Numbered from the stretch's first letter, positions 38,518 to 52,654 are shown. The stretch: 64,000 bases of DNA from Balanoglossus misakiensis (GCA_040954595.2 CM082580.2:4340001-4404000); one strand, 5' to 3'. Translations and numbers: made by a program. The notes: a model not told the origin generated them from the sequence alone.

Positions 38518-41035
38518 CTAATCCATGTGCTCTTTGATGTAGTCATCATTGTCCAACTGAAATTGAAATGGGAGAAATACTATATGTAAAATCCACAGGA
38601 CAGCAAGTATAGCCAAGATTGAGAAGTCTTACATACAAATACACAATGAATACTGTAGTTCTGTTGAAATATTTGGAAGCTATCAATTACATGGCTTATG
38701 TTTAATGTGAACTTCTAAACCAAAAATTTAGCTAGCTAGTTAGACACATTATAACACAGTGTCTGTATGATGACTGTGTTATAACAGTGAATTATCAGCA
38801 TCAAAATATTCCCTTACCACTGCAAGCTGCCTCCCTATATTTCCTATTGTAACGCCTCCTGAGAAAAATATACACGGAAGCCATGAGCGAACATACAGGA
38901 AATCTGGTTCAGTGTACCTGTAGACGAAAAAAAATGCATATTCTTTTAAATAGACTTTCATGGGCAGGTCAGTCACCTATTTCTGAAAATTCTAGTTTGC
39001 GATAATAAATCCAAGCATATGATATATACAATGATAACAGCAGACCAATTTTCATTTTCATCTTATGCTTTTATATTTTGACCTTTTAATGATTGGATTT
39101 TTACAGCAATATGATGGAATGAAATTTATTCAGTCTGGTAGAAAAAATTGAAACTCAATTTTTAAATTGCATACATACATGTAGTCTGATACACACACAG
39201 ACTAATTCCATTAGCTCCCACAGATCAATTGCATACAATGGATTGTATGTTCAATGTATACTAAACACTTAAAACAGGAGATAAATTTCATGAAACTATA
39301 TAACCAACAAACTAGAAGATATGTGAATGACTTACATGTATACACCATTGTAAACTAGAAGCTGCGTCACAAATGTAGCTAGAACAGCAACTCCAATACC
39401 GAGGCCGAATCCACTGCGTGATCTGTCGAATAGCCACCACAGACCAATAGACATTGCTGCTAGGGTCAGTGAAAACTGTAAATTATTTGCAAAGTCAATT
39501 TTCTGAAAGTCATTGAGTTAAGGAAATAATTGTGAATGTATTTCAGTATTTTTTTGTCTGTATAATAAGTGCATGGTCAATCTTTCACCTACTGAGGGAA
39601 AACACCTACATTTGTATGCAAGCTTTCACTTTGTACAGTCGCACAATGGAAAACAGCCTTCCAAATATAGAGTCTGAGTAATTTAAAATTCCACTTATAG
39701 TGCACCCTATTCCCTCACCCTACAATATCATAAAGAGCCAGTGTTTTGTTTGCATCCAACTTCAACTTCCATCAACCTGTTTTACGCATGTACCATGCAT
39801 GTACAATTGGATGGTTGAAATCTAAATTCTGACATTTTTCCAAGAAGACAATTCCTCCATCACATACAAAAATCCCAAAATAGAATACACTGCACCATTA
39901 TCTTGTCACTTGAAGACAATGAACAGATGTTTCTGTCACCAGACCAGGTGTCCTCACAAGTGTCCCACAATACATGTAACCAATGACATAAGCTGATCTA
40001 TGCTAACAGCTGGCACATAAAGAGTGTTTATAAAAAGGATACTGCGCTCGCATGGTTGATGCCGACAAAGACCGCTACACATCGCATCACACCAGACCAT
40101 TCTCTATTGACTTTCCTCGGCTCGCCCCATTTGTCATCCAGGCATGGATAAAGCAATCCAATCAAGGCTGCAAACAAAACAAGAATTGGTCAGAAAAATA
40201 ATCAGCACACACAGTGTGTTGTTATCTATAAAAGGTACAAATGTAAAGACATAAATTCTACAGGATATGACTGTCTTTCTCTGTACATAACTGCAGCTGG
40301 AACCCTTGATATTTTCACAGTATGCAAAATATCTGCGGGCCAATGATGTTTGGGGCTCTTGTGTATATTCATACAACATTAAAAAATTATGCATTTCATT
40401 TTGAATTTATAAAGAATGCAAAAGTCTCTATAGGAAACGTTAAGTCTTCAGGAAATTGAAATTAACGAAAAGTATGCAATGATTTATCGTAACGGCTACC
40501 AAATTAAGTGTGTTCTCCACAAAATGTCCATATTTTCAATACCATCCTTCAGATGTTGAAGATATACATGAACCACACCTAAATTGTGATGCATTCAGAC
40601 ATATTTTGTCATTTACAAAGTTACATGTAGTGCAGCCACTATTTTTAGAACTGTTCGTGTTTCCCAATATAGCACAGCCAGGGTACTGTAAACACCACCA
40701 ATATTTATGTTCTACAAAAAAGCATGGCTGGTAACAGACTGCTGAAATGGTCCGATCATTTTGCAGTGTACTGTTCGAAAAAACGTGGATGAAAACAAAA
40801 CACTGAAAATACAGAGCTAAATGTTCTCGATGGTCTCACCTGCAGCTGTGCCACAACAGGGCGGTACCCACCACGCTGACGAGAACACACTGGCGAGAAC
40901 TTCTGGGGGAAACAACGTCACATTGCGTTGTACTTGCAGTAAATTGAGCACTAGCGCAAAGAAGACACCCACAGCAAACAGGACGATTCCCCTGCCAATC
41001 ATGTGCGTAGTTGACCTACTAGGTAGCCTCATCAT
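38518..41035 (-). CDS. INSIG2: INSIG (insulin-induced gene) ER sterol-sensing protein
   Basis: Five coding exons: 41035-40840, 40167-40043, 39502-39336, 38917-38818 and 38556-38518; 627 nt, 208 residues. It matches INSIG1/2 throughout: [102 protein letters not shown] and [28 protein letters not shown] (all read as consecutive short blocks). Six transmembrane helices are expected. INSIG holds SCAP-SREBP in the ER and promotes degradation of HMG-CoA reductase when sterol is high. The short N-terminus resembles INSIG2 more than INSIG1, but the vertebrate split is younger, so read the symbol as family-level. The start exon reaches an acceptor near 41176. A non-coding first exon may end at the GTAGGG donor at 42517-42512. 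Confidence 0.95.
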
Positions 41036-41176
41036 TGTCACTGTTCTTCTAAATATTGCACGTAATTTTAACAAAAAAGTTCTTTGGTATCAACTGATGA
41101 TTCTCTGAAGACTGATGAACTTTCAGTTCCTTTTGTGACGCCTGCTATGGTGCATTGTCAATACAATCGAACAATT

Positions 41177-41473
41177 CCTGTGAAATAAACAACAACAAAA
41201 TGTATTATTACGACGACTGTCTATTTCCAGTAATTAGCATGAAATAAGATTGATTTAACTACATAAGTGGTCTCCCTAGGAATTTATGGGCTAAATTTGC
41301 AACACAATATGAATTATTGTTATGCTAATGAGGTTCTACTGTTTTGCCAAAATTGAAAAGTGGTGGACCCACAGTCAGTCAATGACAAACCTTACATGCC
41401 ATGACTATTTGAGTTTATGTCCTGTCAAGGACTTCGGGCAATCCCATAAGGTGTATTTTTCATATTTTTGTAG

Positions 41474-41506
<33 letters not shown>

Positions 41507-44500
41507 TTCAATCCTTGTAACCTAATCAACAACCACTACAAGGTGTAGTTCAGAGTCAGCTGGTGTGCGGTTAGCTATCAAGTGCACAGGGATCATTTGT
41601 TCCAACCCAGCTGGACAAACATGTCTCAAAGCATACGAGACTTCCCTCACACAACAGTCAAGACCCCATTTTTGCCACTAACACTAGTTTAGTCAGTTAC
41701 ACATACATTACTACCTCCATGACGTACCCGTAGAGTCTAAGGATGCCTAGGCTTAGCTGCAGTTCAGTATCTCGAGGTTTTGCCTCCAGGTCTTGCTGTC
41801 TAACACAGAAACCAAGACAAAACCTTGAGCTACTGGAACTGCAGGTAGCCTTGGCTACGCTTCTCAGCTGGGGCAGTGGCCCCGCAAACCCTTAATAATT
41901 AGTCTAACAGCTGTAGTGTTTTCAGACGAGATGTTAGACCTTTTTAGGAAAAATGTGTAGGGGTTTGCATAGCGACAAGGGAACCCCCCCCCCCCCTTCT
42001 TCAGATTCCACCCGAACAAATGCCAAAACCAATCCTCATTCTGGTCACTGAGCTATGGTCTACCTCCATGTTACTACACTACGCACCATAGGAGAGTTGG
42101 GTTTGATCATTGGAGTACATGCGCCAAAAATTGAGAAATCTACAGGTTATACAGCATCAAACCAAGTCACTTATCCACTTAGTGGATGACAATACAATGA
42201 CATTGAATCTTGTACTTCTAAGTTCTACAAAGCTGACTTTGCGAGTCTGACAAGATTGCACTTTACGACGACGGCTGCGAGCATTGAGTCACGATAAAGG
42301 AGTTGGGTCCTGCTGTGTACGACGCACAGTGGACAATCTTTTGTTGTACCTTTTATCGAAGGGTACAGGCTGAATTCATTCCGAAATTACCCTAAATCGA
42401 GTACATCTTCAATGAAACACTCAATGATTTTACACACACAAAAATAGGGCCCATAACACAGCTGATTGCCTTATTGACTGTGGTCGAAGAAAATATCCAG
42501 TTATCAAACGTCCCTACCTGCCCCTCACTTGCGTTCCTCTCCTCCAAATCAGGTTTCGTATCCTAAAACGTTTTCGGCTGACGACGGCAGAGAATATCTA
42601 ATAATTATGTGGACACTGGCTTGCTCAAAACGTGTGAATGTTTTCCTTCGGTTTTCAATCCGCAATGGTTAGATATGGCGGAAGTGCTAGTGCGCAGGCG
42701 TGGGACGTGAGGTGATGGTCTTCAACCAATCAGTATTCAAATATCACTTTGTCGAATGACATCGCATGATGTTTAAACCGGTCACATGTCACATGTTGGA
42801 TCTTGCGTTTGTTTACGATTTTCTAACCCTCAGGTGATTACACAAATGTTGTCACGCGGCCAGAAAGCGTGTTTTTAGCTTGCTCAACAATAATTCTCCT
42901 GTTTTTAACACGATTGTGAGATGTCGCTTTCCCTGGTAATTCAGTATGCCCTAGGCCCAGCTGCGCTGCCTTGGTCGAATTTTTCCAAATCCAAGATTTC
43001 AGGGATAACAATGCCATAATTTTAAAAACGTCACGTGTGAAAGATTTAGGCCTACCAACAGTTTGATGCGTACAAATGAAAATTACCTGAATCGGATGTT
43101 TTGACTTCACTAATAAACACAAACCAAGAACGGTGCGAAATTGTAGACTCGTTTCATTACAAAACCAGTGGCGAGGTGAAACAACCAGTGGCGTGATGTA
43201 CGACCGTGACCCCCAATTAATAAAGGTCAATGATTTCCGCCTAACGTCGTGTATAGAAACAGAAGTTGGTGGCAGTGGTACACTTATGGCTATTTTTCAA
43301 ATTCGCGAAAGAAAAAAATAATTAACATTGCAGAAAACGAACAAAAATATAGCCTCGCGATAAAACAATAACTTTACAGAAAAGGAGCGGTTTATCTAGA
43401 TAAGCTTTTATCTCGAGACAATAAATAGATTACAGAAAACACACAAAATTTGCCAAGATATCGAGATTTCATTAAAACGAGCTGAATTCTCCACATAAAA
43501 TTATCCCGAGATCTCGAGATGAAAGGTATATCTTCTTGTCATATAAATCTAGAATGGGTCCCTCGAGGATCTGAGCCTATTGAGAGATCACCAGATAAAA
43601 AAGGTAAACGACCAAAATATGCCACTTTCGTGACCCTCTTCGGGACCTTGACAGCACTGTGTTGGTATGGGTTTACCATTCTGAGTTTAAACTCTGGAAC
43701 ATGACAGTGAATAATACTATTGAGGTTGTGCACGCTAATTCACACCAGAGTAAAAGCTGAATTTTGCGAAAATTGTCTGTTACACACCAACGCCCGGTGC
43801 AAGGTAACCTAGAGGTCATGTAAGTGGCCTATCATCTCGAAACAAACAAGTCAGATTTGGCCTTCAAAACAAAAGTATCTCGATATAAATGAGATAACAG
43901 AAAACGAGCTGAATTATTATACCGATCTTACTACTGTTACGGGGCGTATAGTTATCACATTCCATATAGCCGCCTCAGGCTACACTTGTAGAATTTTGAT
44001 AAAACTCTATTGCAATATTGTCTTTTTCTTGAAATGTTCACAAAAGGAGCCAAAATAGGATTATTATTAGGTCTAAATGATATTTAAAAACAATATGTCA
44101 TCACGCTTGATTTTTTTAAAGAGCTGTTTACTAGATAGATATTTCCACAATACGAAAAGTATAGCATTAGGAGCGCGAGAAAAGTGCTGACTTAGCATTT
44201 TCCGCAATAATTTAGACCCTTGGCATTACGTTCATGTTTTGAATTCATCGATATATGAATGCGTATCTCCATTGTGTGTGTCCCGCATAGTTGGCAAACT
44301 CAAAGTCCGAAATACGTAGGTGCTAGGTGTAAGGTTACTCGCAGGGGTATCTGAGGCGCCCTCAACCGTTGTGTAGCGAACCTTTCGCTTTTCGCCGACT
44401 TGCGAGGGCGCACATTCAACCAGATAGTAAGTTTTATCATTAAGTTTGTGTAGGCGGCAAGAGTGGCTGTGAGAGATCAGTAAAAATCATGATTTGTGAA

Positions 44501-44776
44501 GAATTTCCCGGCTGGTTCCTTTCTAAAGAAATTCATCAGTCTATACACAACACGTATTCCCGTCTCTTCACATCTCTACCGACACCCTTGCTGTGGAAAT
44601 TGGGACGCACATATACGTACATACATACAAACTTAATAAATAAATCATTTGAATTGCGATATATTTTAATAATAATCATTTAGTAATTAAAATTCAACTA
44701 AGTACATTTCAAGATAAATTCATTCAAAGTGAGAGACTGCAAAGAAGTGCTGTAAAGCAATGATTTGAGGTCAGAT
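41177..44776. other. INSIG upstream region and ACE downstream spacer
   Basis: No coding frame that I can support. It holds a T9G16 tract (41482-41506), a C13 tract (41984-41996), two adjacent hairpins (41751-41968), and a stretch at 43380-43520 rich in CGAGAT/ATCTCG words. The INSIG promoter is probably near 42500-42700, where CpG density rises. Confidence 0.4.
41751..41968. repeat. Two adjacent long imperfect hairpins
   Basis: First hairpin: 41751-41782 (GCTTAGCTGCAGTTCAG then TCGAGGTTTTG) pairs imperfectly with 41818-41850, and GTCTTG/CAAGAC continues the stem inward. Second: GCAAACCC (41884-41891) pairs with GGGTTTGC (41961-41968), with GTCTAACA/TGTTAGAC nested inside (41902-41909, 41932-41939). 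This may be a foldback or MITE remnant or a structured transcript; no duplication was found to decide. Confidence 0.6.
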
Positions 44777-47700
44777 TTACCACCCCTTAACTCGGTCGTT
44801 GTTTTGTTCTTGTAGCCACTCCATTAATGGCTGGAAGTATTCCAGTATAGCCTCAGTTTGAATGCGCCTCTGACCTGTGATAGCTTGCATGACGTCAGGC
44901 CATGGTCTTGAACGACCTAACTCCATCATTTGTCTGAGAAGAAACGGGAAAGGAAGAATAAGGTTACGAAGAAAATTAGTGAATAGCAAACAAAATCTAC
45001 CAACATCTAACTGACTAGATATTTCTACAGTAGACCATTCTCCGAACTCTATGAGACCACGTTACATCTTGCGTGGCTTGGAAGTTTATTGAAGTTTATG
45101 CGTTAACGTTCTTGATATTCTCAGACATTGGCATTTCATTTAAAAAAGGAACTAATCATACAAGTGCCATGTTCTGTTTGATGATGAAAGATTCGTCGTC
45201 TTGTTGGTCTTTGGAATATTCGCTTCCTCTCCTCCGCCACCCAAAAGGCCCCAGTCTTAGTTACCTTAGTTTCTCCCCCGCTTCTTTAGAATTGTAGATG
45301 TCACATCGATGTATTGGACCGGAGAATCCGGCTTCTTTACACAGAGATTTGTGAAATTGAAATTGCATCAGAAAGCTGACAAAATACCTAGAGAAATAGA
45401 AGACAGGTCAGAGCAGATCCCGACAAACATCCAATTATGTAACATAAACGGTATTCTAAAACAACAACAACAACAACAGCAATCTATTCATGTCACAAGT
45501 ACATATCAATTTGTCTCATTAACCTGATGTATGGAATGCCAGAAGCGACGTGATATTTGGCACCCGGGTCAAAATCGTTTTCATCCCTCTCTATTGGTGC
45601 AGACAGACCTTGATAACGCGCTCTGAGAATACAAGGGAGAAACGATACGTTAGAGAGGCGGGATGCAAAAACGACGTTGTACAACGAGCAAATGTTTAAT
45701 TTATATATTCGAATTTTGACAAAGATGTTAGTAAGGTTTATTTTAGATTTTTTCAAACAGAAGCTTATATTGTTCTCATCAGGTAAACATTCAAAGCATA
45801 ATTTTTCTTGACAACCTCAGATCCCACCAGTGGGAATTGTACTGTTTGGGTTCAATGTCCCCTCTGTACACGTTCCATCTCCATTGGTCCAGTGCTAAGG
45901 CATAGGGCAGAAGTACAACCCGTTCCAAGGCTTGTCGCATCAAGAAATTCACATCTTCCTCTGCAAAAATAATAAGGGCACATATTTTACTATTTAATTA
46001 CATTATGTGCAGGTGATCGCGCTATTAGGTAAATACACTTTCAGTAATGAATTTTTAGACACATCCTTGTTAAGGTAGTTGGTGAACATCGTAACAGAAA
46101 GTTACATTTGCACTATAGACATATTGGAAAGCTCGATCGTCTTGTGAATTTTCTTTATGTGTTACTATGACATAGATATAAATGACGAAGTGCGGTAAGG
46201 CAAAATTTACACCACTCAACGAAGCTGCTGCTGGGGGTGGAACTGAAGTACAGTTACAAATTTCACAAGAGGAAGTCTATCTTGAGTAAAGATATACATG
46301 CGCTTTTCTCGTCTTTTTTTATTATTAGCCAACTATCACGGAAAACGATAATCTTTCATAATTTAATCTTTCACAATTACTCAAGGAAGGTTATCAGCAC
46401 TTAGTCACGCGATTAATTGAATCAGCCAATACAGTATGTAAATAACACAATGTTATTAAATGTTATTAATGCATTGGTGAGCTGACAATTACTAGTGATT
46501 ATCTTTACCTTGTGTTCGGTCATCTACTTTCAACAAACCGACAGAATGTAAATGTCGAGGAGTGTTCACAGACAAAGCGATTGTATCTCCGACGGCTTCA
46601 TGAAAGGCGGGGTTGGCTCCCCCACGGTAAATGATGGGTTGGTCTCGATAGTTGATGTAGTACTGACAATGACCCATTTCGTGATGGATAGTGTAGAAGT
46701 CATACATGTTGACCTCAGAACACATCTTAATTCTGGAGAGATGCGAAAAAGGAGAGTGTTATTCCCCACATATATTATATGATCCACCCTTCCGTACACT
46801 CAGTGAATAAATTCAGCCAATCAATCAAAAAACAAACACATATCACCCTCACATCGGTCCGTCCGTCCGTCCATCCATCCATCCATCAATCAATCCATCC
46901 ATCCATCCATCCCCCCTCCATGGGCCCTGAGAATTATAGAGTTCTGCGCTTAGTGGTAGTGTTGTCGAAAGCATATACATTGTACTGTGTATTGTATACA
47001 AAGTCGAGAGACCGCATATATACATCCAATGAGACCAGTGTAATATGGACAAGAAGAGTCGGGCATTTGCATCAAGCACTATTCCAACCACCGACGTGTG
47101 CCAACGGTCGCTACGAGGAGCTCTTTGTTGAAACATGGTTGCATCAGATGGAATTCGCGGAACTCGTGCATCCAAAGGAAGCTTTTACTCTGCGTATTCC
47201 TAAGGTTTTTTACAAGATTACTGGCTACGTCTTGAAAAGGTCATATTATCAAAATAAAGCAACGTACTATGAAATCACATACGCATTGATGTTTCGTTCG
47301 CACTCATCACTTTGCCTAAAACATATCATTCTTCCGTTTCTCAGAATAATATATGAAAATACGACACATTGTTCATAAAAATACGCAGTTGTAATTATTA
47401 TTTATTTTGTTTCCCTGAAAGCTGCCAATCGAACAAACACGACATAATAACATAATGGCAAATAATAAGCCCAACCTGACATCTTTCTCAGTAAAGAAGT
47501 CTTCCGCAGAGGGATGGCAAGCAATCTCTCTGTCGACAGGTTTTACGAAGACCGACTTTTCCCAGAAACTTGTTGGCATTGGCTCAAATCCTAGTGACTG
47601 GAAGAATTCGTCCGCCATTTTGAACATGCGCTTTGGAGTGTAATTTTGACGGATCATCTCATCTGTCACATCTACAGAAGGTTTGTTCGGGAACGGCTCC

Positions 47701-48146
47701 ACAATGTCATATATAGGTGTCCACTGCTGAGCCCACATATTGCCTAAAAGATATGAACACCAATTTTAGTAGTGCGTTAGGAAAATAGGCGCGTTATCAT
47801 TATCGTCCGTGTCATGCATACCAAACAGCAAGCATACGTGAAATAACACCTATATGTCATTCTCGTGTTGTCCTCATTTATGTGTTTTTTATAAACAAAC
47901 AAACATGCATACATACATACATACATACATACATACATACATACATACATACATACATACATACATACATACATACATACATACATACATACATACATAC
48001 ATACATACATACATACATACATACATACATACATACATACATACATACATACATACATACATACATACATACATACATACATACATACATACATACATAC
48101 ATACATACATACATACATACATACATACATACATACATACATACAT

Positions 48147-48177
<31 letters not shown>

Positions 48178-51100
48178 TGTACCTAATATATGAGCAGGAA
48201 TGAGACCATCGGGGCTAACTTTTTCTGGTCCATAGAACAACGATAGCTCATGACGTACATATGCGTGGATCTCGATGTATAGAGGGCGAATTTCATCAAA
48301 CAGTTGTTCTGCCAATTTGTCAAAATCTTCCATTTCGTACGATATCTCCAGAGACTCCTCAGCCATGTCTTTGTATCCTATGAGAGAAATGACGTCAGTT
48401 TATATCAAATAAAGTATAAGTATATAGGAAGAGGTCGGAATGGATGACGCACGCAGTTACAGGTACAGTAGCTTTAAGTCTTCAGACATGTCAGATATTT
48501 TTTCCACTTTACACTGACAGTTTCAGGGTCCATTTTGGAATATGCTGTAATGTAGATGAACCGAGAATCGAACTGCCGTCACTGGTTTTATAATACAACA
48601 AGCGATGGTGCAATTCAAATAAACCATTCATCAAGTCCCAGTTAATTAGACTTAATTGATAACAGACTGCATAATTTCAGTAGACTTCATGCATGATGAA
48701 TTTCTTTTTTTCAGCATCAGTACCTTGGGCGCTGAAGCATAAACATCAATTACTGATTACTTCATTTACATAACTAATTTATTGACGTCAACTCTAGCAT
48801 AAGCGAGTTTTGTCATTCGAAGTGACAAAAATAACGATAATTATCGAATAAATGAAATGTGATGTTTAATATCATATGATATTTTCGACTAAATTATAAC
48901 TACTGTCCCTTGTAGACAAAATTAACTTCCAGATGATAGTAACTGCTTCAAGCCTTATCATTTTTTGTCCCTGAATTACCTGAGTAATGCCAATGAAGCA
49001 TTGTTTGAATTATTATAGTTTGCGCGAGGGAACTAGGTGTTCACGGTCTTGGTTCCGTAAAAATTAATACTGAAATCCAAAATTTAGAGAGTTTTCCTTT
49101 ATCATTCAAGATTTTAACATTTTGAAAGACGGTTAGAAAAGGTTTTGATAATGCAATTACCTTTCTCTCTTGCTCCCTCATTGAGAAGTCTGACATACTC
49201 GGGATAAAGTTTACCGATTGGAATACCCACTGCATCTCTCCAACCTTTCCAAGCTTTTAACAGTTCATTGTAATCACGAGATTTGGCCATGATATCAACA
49301 AGATCCGGTTCCAATTCCTTACAAACATTACTTCCAGGTGTAGGCTTTCCTGTTGCCATGGTGGCGTCACACACTTTTCCAGTACTGTAAATGTCCAGCA
49401 TGTTTCCCTGTAAATCTTTCAGTTTCCTGAGAAATAATCAAATTCAATTTGATATTGTAAAAAAAATGATAAGTGGGGCAACGGCAAAAGAATATTCTAG
49501 GGCCTCTTAAATGGAAGCGGTTGTCGCACCGCGTTTGTTTGATATAGGTCTAAACATTACAATTAACCCACAAATCCCTGAAATTAGATCATTCTTAGAA
49601 TGAACCAAGCAGCCAACCGTAGCGTGACTGCAGTGGGGTTTGCGCTTGTATGGGAGGACATATTCTCATCAAGGGGGACACCCACGCAGCGTGACGACCC
49701 CTTCCCTTTAACTCTGACAAGGAGAATAAATTATGAAATGGAAATCACCAATGAAGACAGAATTAACGGCAAACATATGTAACAGTGTGTCTCATGTCTT
49801 CCGGGGTTCTCTACGCATACGTATACGTCCAGTGTCAGCAAAAGACTGCACATGCACGACTTTTCTATGTAAAATCAAACCACAACAAGTAAGATGCATT
49901 GTTTGCTATAATGTGCACTGTAATACCAAGTAAAAACCTCGTTGTTTGAAACGGTGTACATTTTACCATGTATACTTTGTGCCTACTTTGACTCAGTGGC
50001 AATTGCGCCATATGGGACATAACCATAGCCACAGACGGGATGGCACCCACCCATCAAGAGACATGTATACCGAGTACTATTTACCTGTCGTCTTTTTTCA
50101 CGTTCAGCTGCACACTGCCTTCCAACAGAAGTGTAAACTGTCTCCGAGTATCGTAGCTAAAACTGTTGTACTCAAACTTTTCAGCTTCATCTCTTATGAG
50201 CTGGCCCTGATGAAATAACTTTGTGGTCACTTCATTCAACTTGTCTGATGTCGCTTCAGTCATGTTTGTCTCAAAGTTCCAGGATGCAACGGACGCAAGG
50301 CGACTCATCGCCACCATTTTATCGTTGACAACACCAAGCCATTGTGTGGCCACCAACTCATCAGCATATGGATCATCTGTGTGCCAAAAAAGAAAGATTT
50401 AGCATGGACGATAAAGCGACCATGACAATCTATTGCTTCTGACTTGAAGTAGTTTTATTCTTTCGTGTTATTTCTCTACATATTTCACCATCAAGGTAGT
50501 ATGCATTCTTGAGACAGAATTCATTTCAAAATGAAGTTTCATAGAATCCTGTTCCAATTGTGTTACTGTTAAAATATATGGACGATATGTATAAGAAAAC
50601 CATGACATTTTCTGATAGCCTTCTACAAAAACCACGACAATTAAATTAAACAGAACATCTGTGTGCATATGGATGATTCATTAATCACTCAAACTGCGGC
50701 ATATTCAAGGCCAATACATTTACACACTGCCCAGCAATGAGTTCTTAATTTGAATTATTGGACGAGAATCTTAACCATTTTAACGCCACATTTTCGATCT
50801 GATGCAAAATGTTTATCATTCTCCCACATTTTCCTGATTTTTCCTCATCTTTGGTTTCTGTGGGTCTTGATCAAAACTTAAGATAAAAGTAAATGTTCTA
50901 GAAGTCAATTTTACCAATTAATAACAAGTTTACTTTGGCGTCGAAGGTGTTACAGGCTCCAGGGTGACTAAGATAGAAATTATCTTTTGGCTGTGATGAT
51001 TTCACAATGACATAATTTAACCATATCACGCTGAAAAGTCACTATTTGAATACCTGATGATGAATTTAGCGGCCCAACCTAAATAGTTTAAAGTTCCAAT

Positions 51101-52654
51101 AGCTGCCAATTTATGAATTATTTTCATTATTTTACTGTCAATCCAAGAATTGCCCACTTTAATGACATACTGATGGGTAAACGCAAACATATGAACATGA
51201 TATGTGATCATTGCTGTACACGCTATATGGCTGCCACAACCGTTTATTCAGCCAACCATTGCAAGTGTACACAACTTACCCCTACGTATAGGAAATTTCA
51301 CAAAATAATAAGAATGACTTCCGTAAGGAGAAGACTAAAATATTTTATGAATGAAAATTATTTTAAAAGTGGTAGCTATTGGCCCAGGGCTTAAATGTCT
51401 ATATTTGATATGTACCACTGTTTTGAAACACCTATCATGTGAAAAGTACGAGGAAAGAGATATTAACGAGACACTGACATGGATACATAAATCTTACATA
51501 GTGGTCTCCCGTGATTTGATCAAAATTCACAACAATAAGCATGAAAGTACAACCTGCTCACTTGCCAGAGTGAATTTGTAAGTCGTATGTTGTATGTGCT
51601 ATAATTAAAGTTGGCAGTTTGACGCCATATTGTTGGCAAACATGCCTGTACTGACACTGGCACTTCTGTAAGCATTTGTCCATATGTTGGGGTGATATCA
51701 AACGATCGACTATAAAGTAAATATGTCCATGGGGCTTTTATAATGCGGTTTTCCTCATTATTCATTATTTCAATAGCCGCATCAGTATTCACTTTTGTCT
51801 GTATTTGTCTTCTTCCTCTCATTGTTATTTTCTCTCTCCCCTTTCTCTCTCTCTGTGTCTCTGTTTTTCTGTCTCACACGTGTATGCGGCTTGCTCATAA
51901 GTTCACTTTCGCTTTATCATTCCCCTTTCAGAAAGCATTCTATAGGCAAAACGATTGAAAGTAAATTGTGATAATAACATCATGAAAATAAATTTTCACC
52001 TGTAAACACTTTCCATTTCACTATTCTATGCTTCATTTCTTTTGGGAACTATATATTTGTTTTCATTAAAAAATCATGCTGAAATGTCAATGAATTTCCA
52101 TAGAATTCAGTAATTTTAAGACATTTCTGGATATCGTACAATCTAACGTTACTTCAAATTGTGTTAGGTCATTATGGAAATCTACAACAAAATTTTATAG
52201 ATGTCTACAGATATATATCACAAGGAATTGCATTTTTGTTTTTAGGATATTGTACTTTCGGTCTGAGTGAATTCTCAATGTGTTTGCTCTACACACTGTA
52301 CCCACATATCACATTTAAGATGTCAAAAATGAACAAGAAACATATGGTTACATGTGGCAATCCTGAGCAAGAAAAAGAAACATTTGGTCACAGCGAATAT
52401 TGATATTAGATAGAGGGGAGCGGAGACTGTAAAGAAAATGCCATTGTAACGTCAAAGAACACCTGTACACATTACAATAACAAATTAAATAATTACTCAC
52501 CGTATAAATAATTATAACAGCAATCTAAATAGGACTCACAACAAATATTGGCAAGGCGAACCCAGTTATCGTCTTCAGCTCTTGCCAAACATATAGTCGG
52601 TCCAAGGGAACTCAGAGTGAATATTAACGATAGCAAAGTGGCACACCTCGCCAT
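44777..52654 (-). CDS. ACE: Angiotensin-converting enzyme (peptidase M2), single domain, secreted
   Basis: Ten exons: 52654-52501, 50376-50085, 49426-49161, 48377-48183, 47743-47476, 46732-46509, 45960-45816, 45622-45524, 45387-45265 and 44933-44777; 1923 nt, 640 residues. A signal peptide ([17 protein letters not shown], cleaved near residue 25) precedes one M2 catalytic domain. Zinc ligands are H409 and H413 in HEMGH and E437 in FHEAVGD, with the family spacing; E410 is the catalytic base. The substrate-pocket and chloride residues in FDPGAKYHV...PYIRYFVSF and CHPSAEDF are mostly kept. The chain stops soon after [13 protein letters not shown] with no membrane anchor, so it is a soluble dipeptidyl carboxypeptidase like insect Ance rather than two-domain vertebrate ACE. 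Intron 4 starts with a huge (CATA)n tract four bases from the donor. Confidence 0.96.
46857..46912. repeat. (GTCC/ATCC)n tetranucleotide repeat
   Basis: GTCC units grade into ATCC units with two ATCA variants, in the ACE intron upstream of the zinc-motif exon. Confidence 0.8.
47908..48177. repeat. (CATA)n(CAGA)n compound microsatellite
   Basis: About 60 uninterrupted CATA units (47908-48147) followed by about seven CAGA units (48148-48177). It lies in ACE intron 4. The CAGA end is four bases from the splice donor at 48182-48181. On the transcribed strand the array is (GTCT)n(GTAT)n. Confidence 0.97.

Noticed and set aside
38745-38790. Inverted repeat TTATAACACAG / CTGTGTTATAA near the last INSIG intron as another hairpin insertion
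   Set aside because: It has a 14-base loop and the flanks are not direct repeats, so it does not match the class at 6207, 11302 and 17522.
46779-47378. 199-residue plus-strand frame in an ACE intron
   Set aside because: It starts in a (GTCC/ATCC) repeat and shows no domain; antisense to the intron between two verified exons.
47908-48177. CRISPR-like regularly repeated array
   Set aside because: There are no spacers; it is a simple four-base satellite in an animal intron.
47777-48366. Long frames in both directions encoding Tyr-Val-Cys-Met or His-Thr-Tyr-Ile repeats
   Set aside because: They are translations of the CATA microsatellite; a tetranucleotide array without stops is open in all frames. 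The true ACE exon ends at 48183.
52161-52403. 80-residue plus-strand frame in the first ACE intron
   Set aside because: No recognisable motif, and splicing or promoter context is absent; length is within chance expectation.
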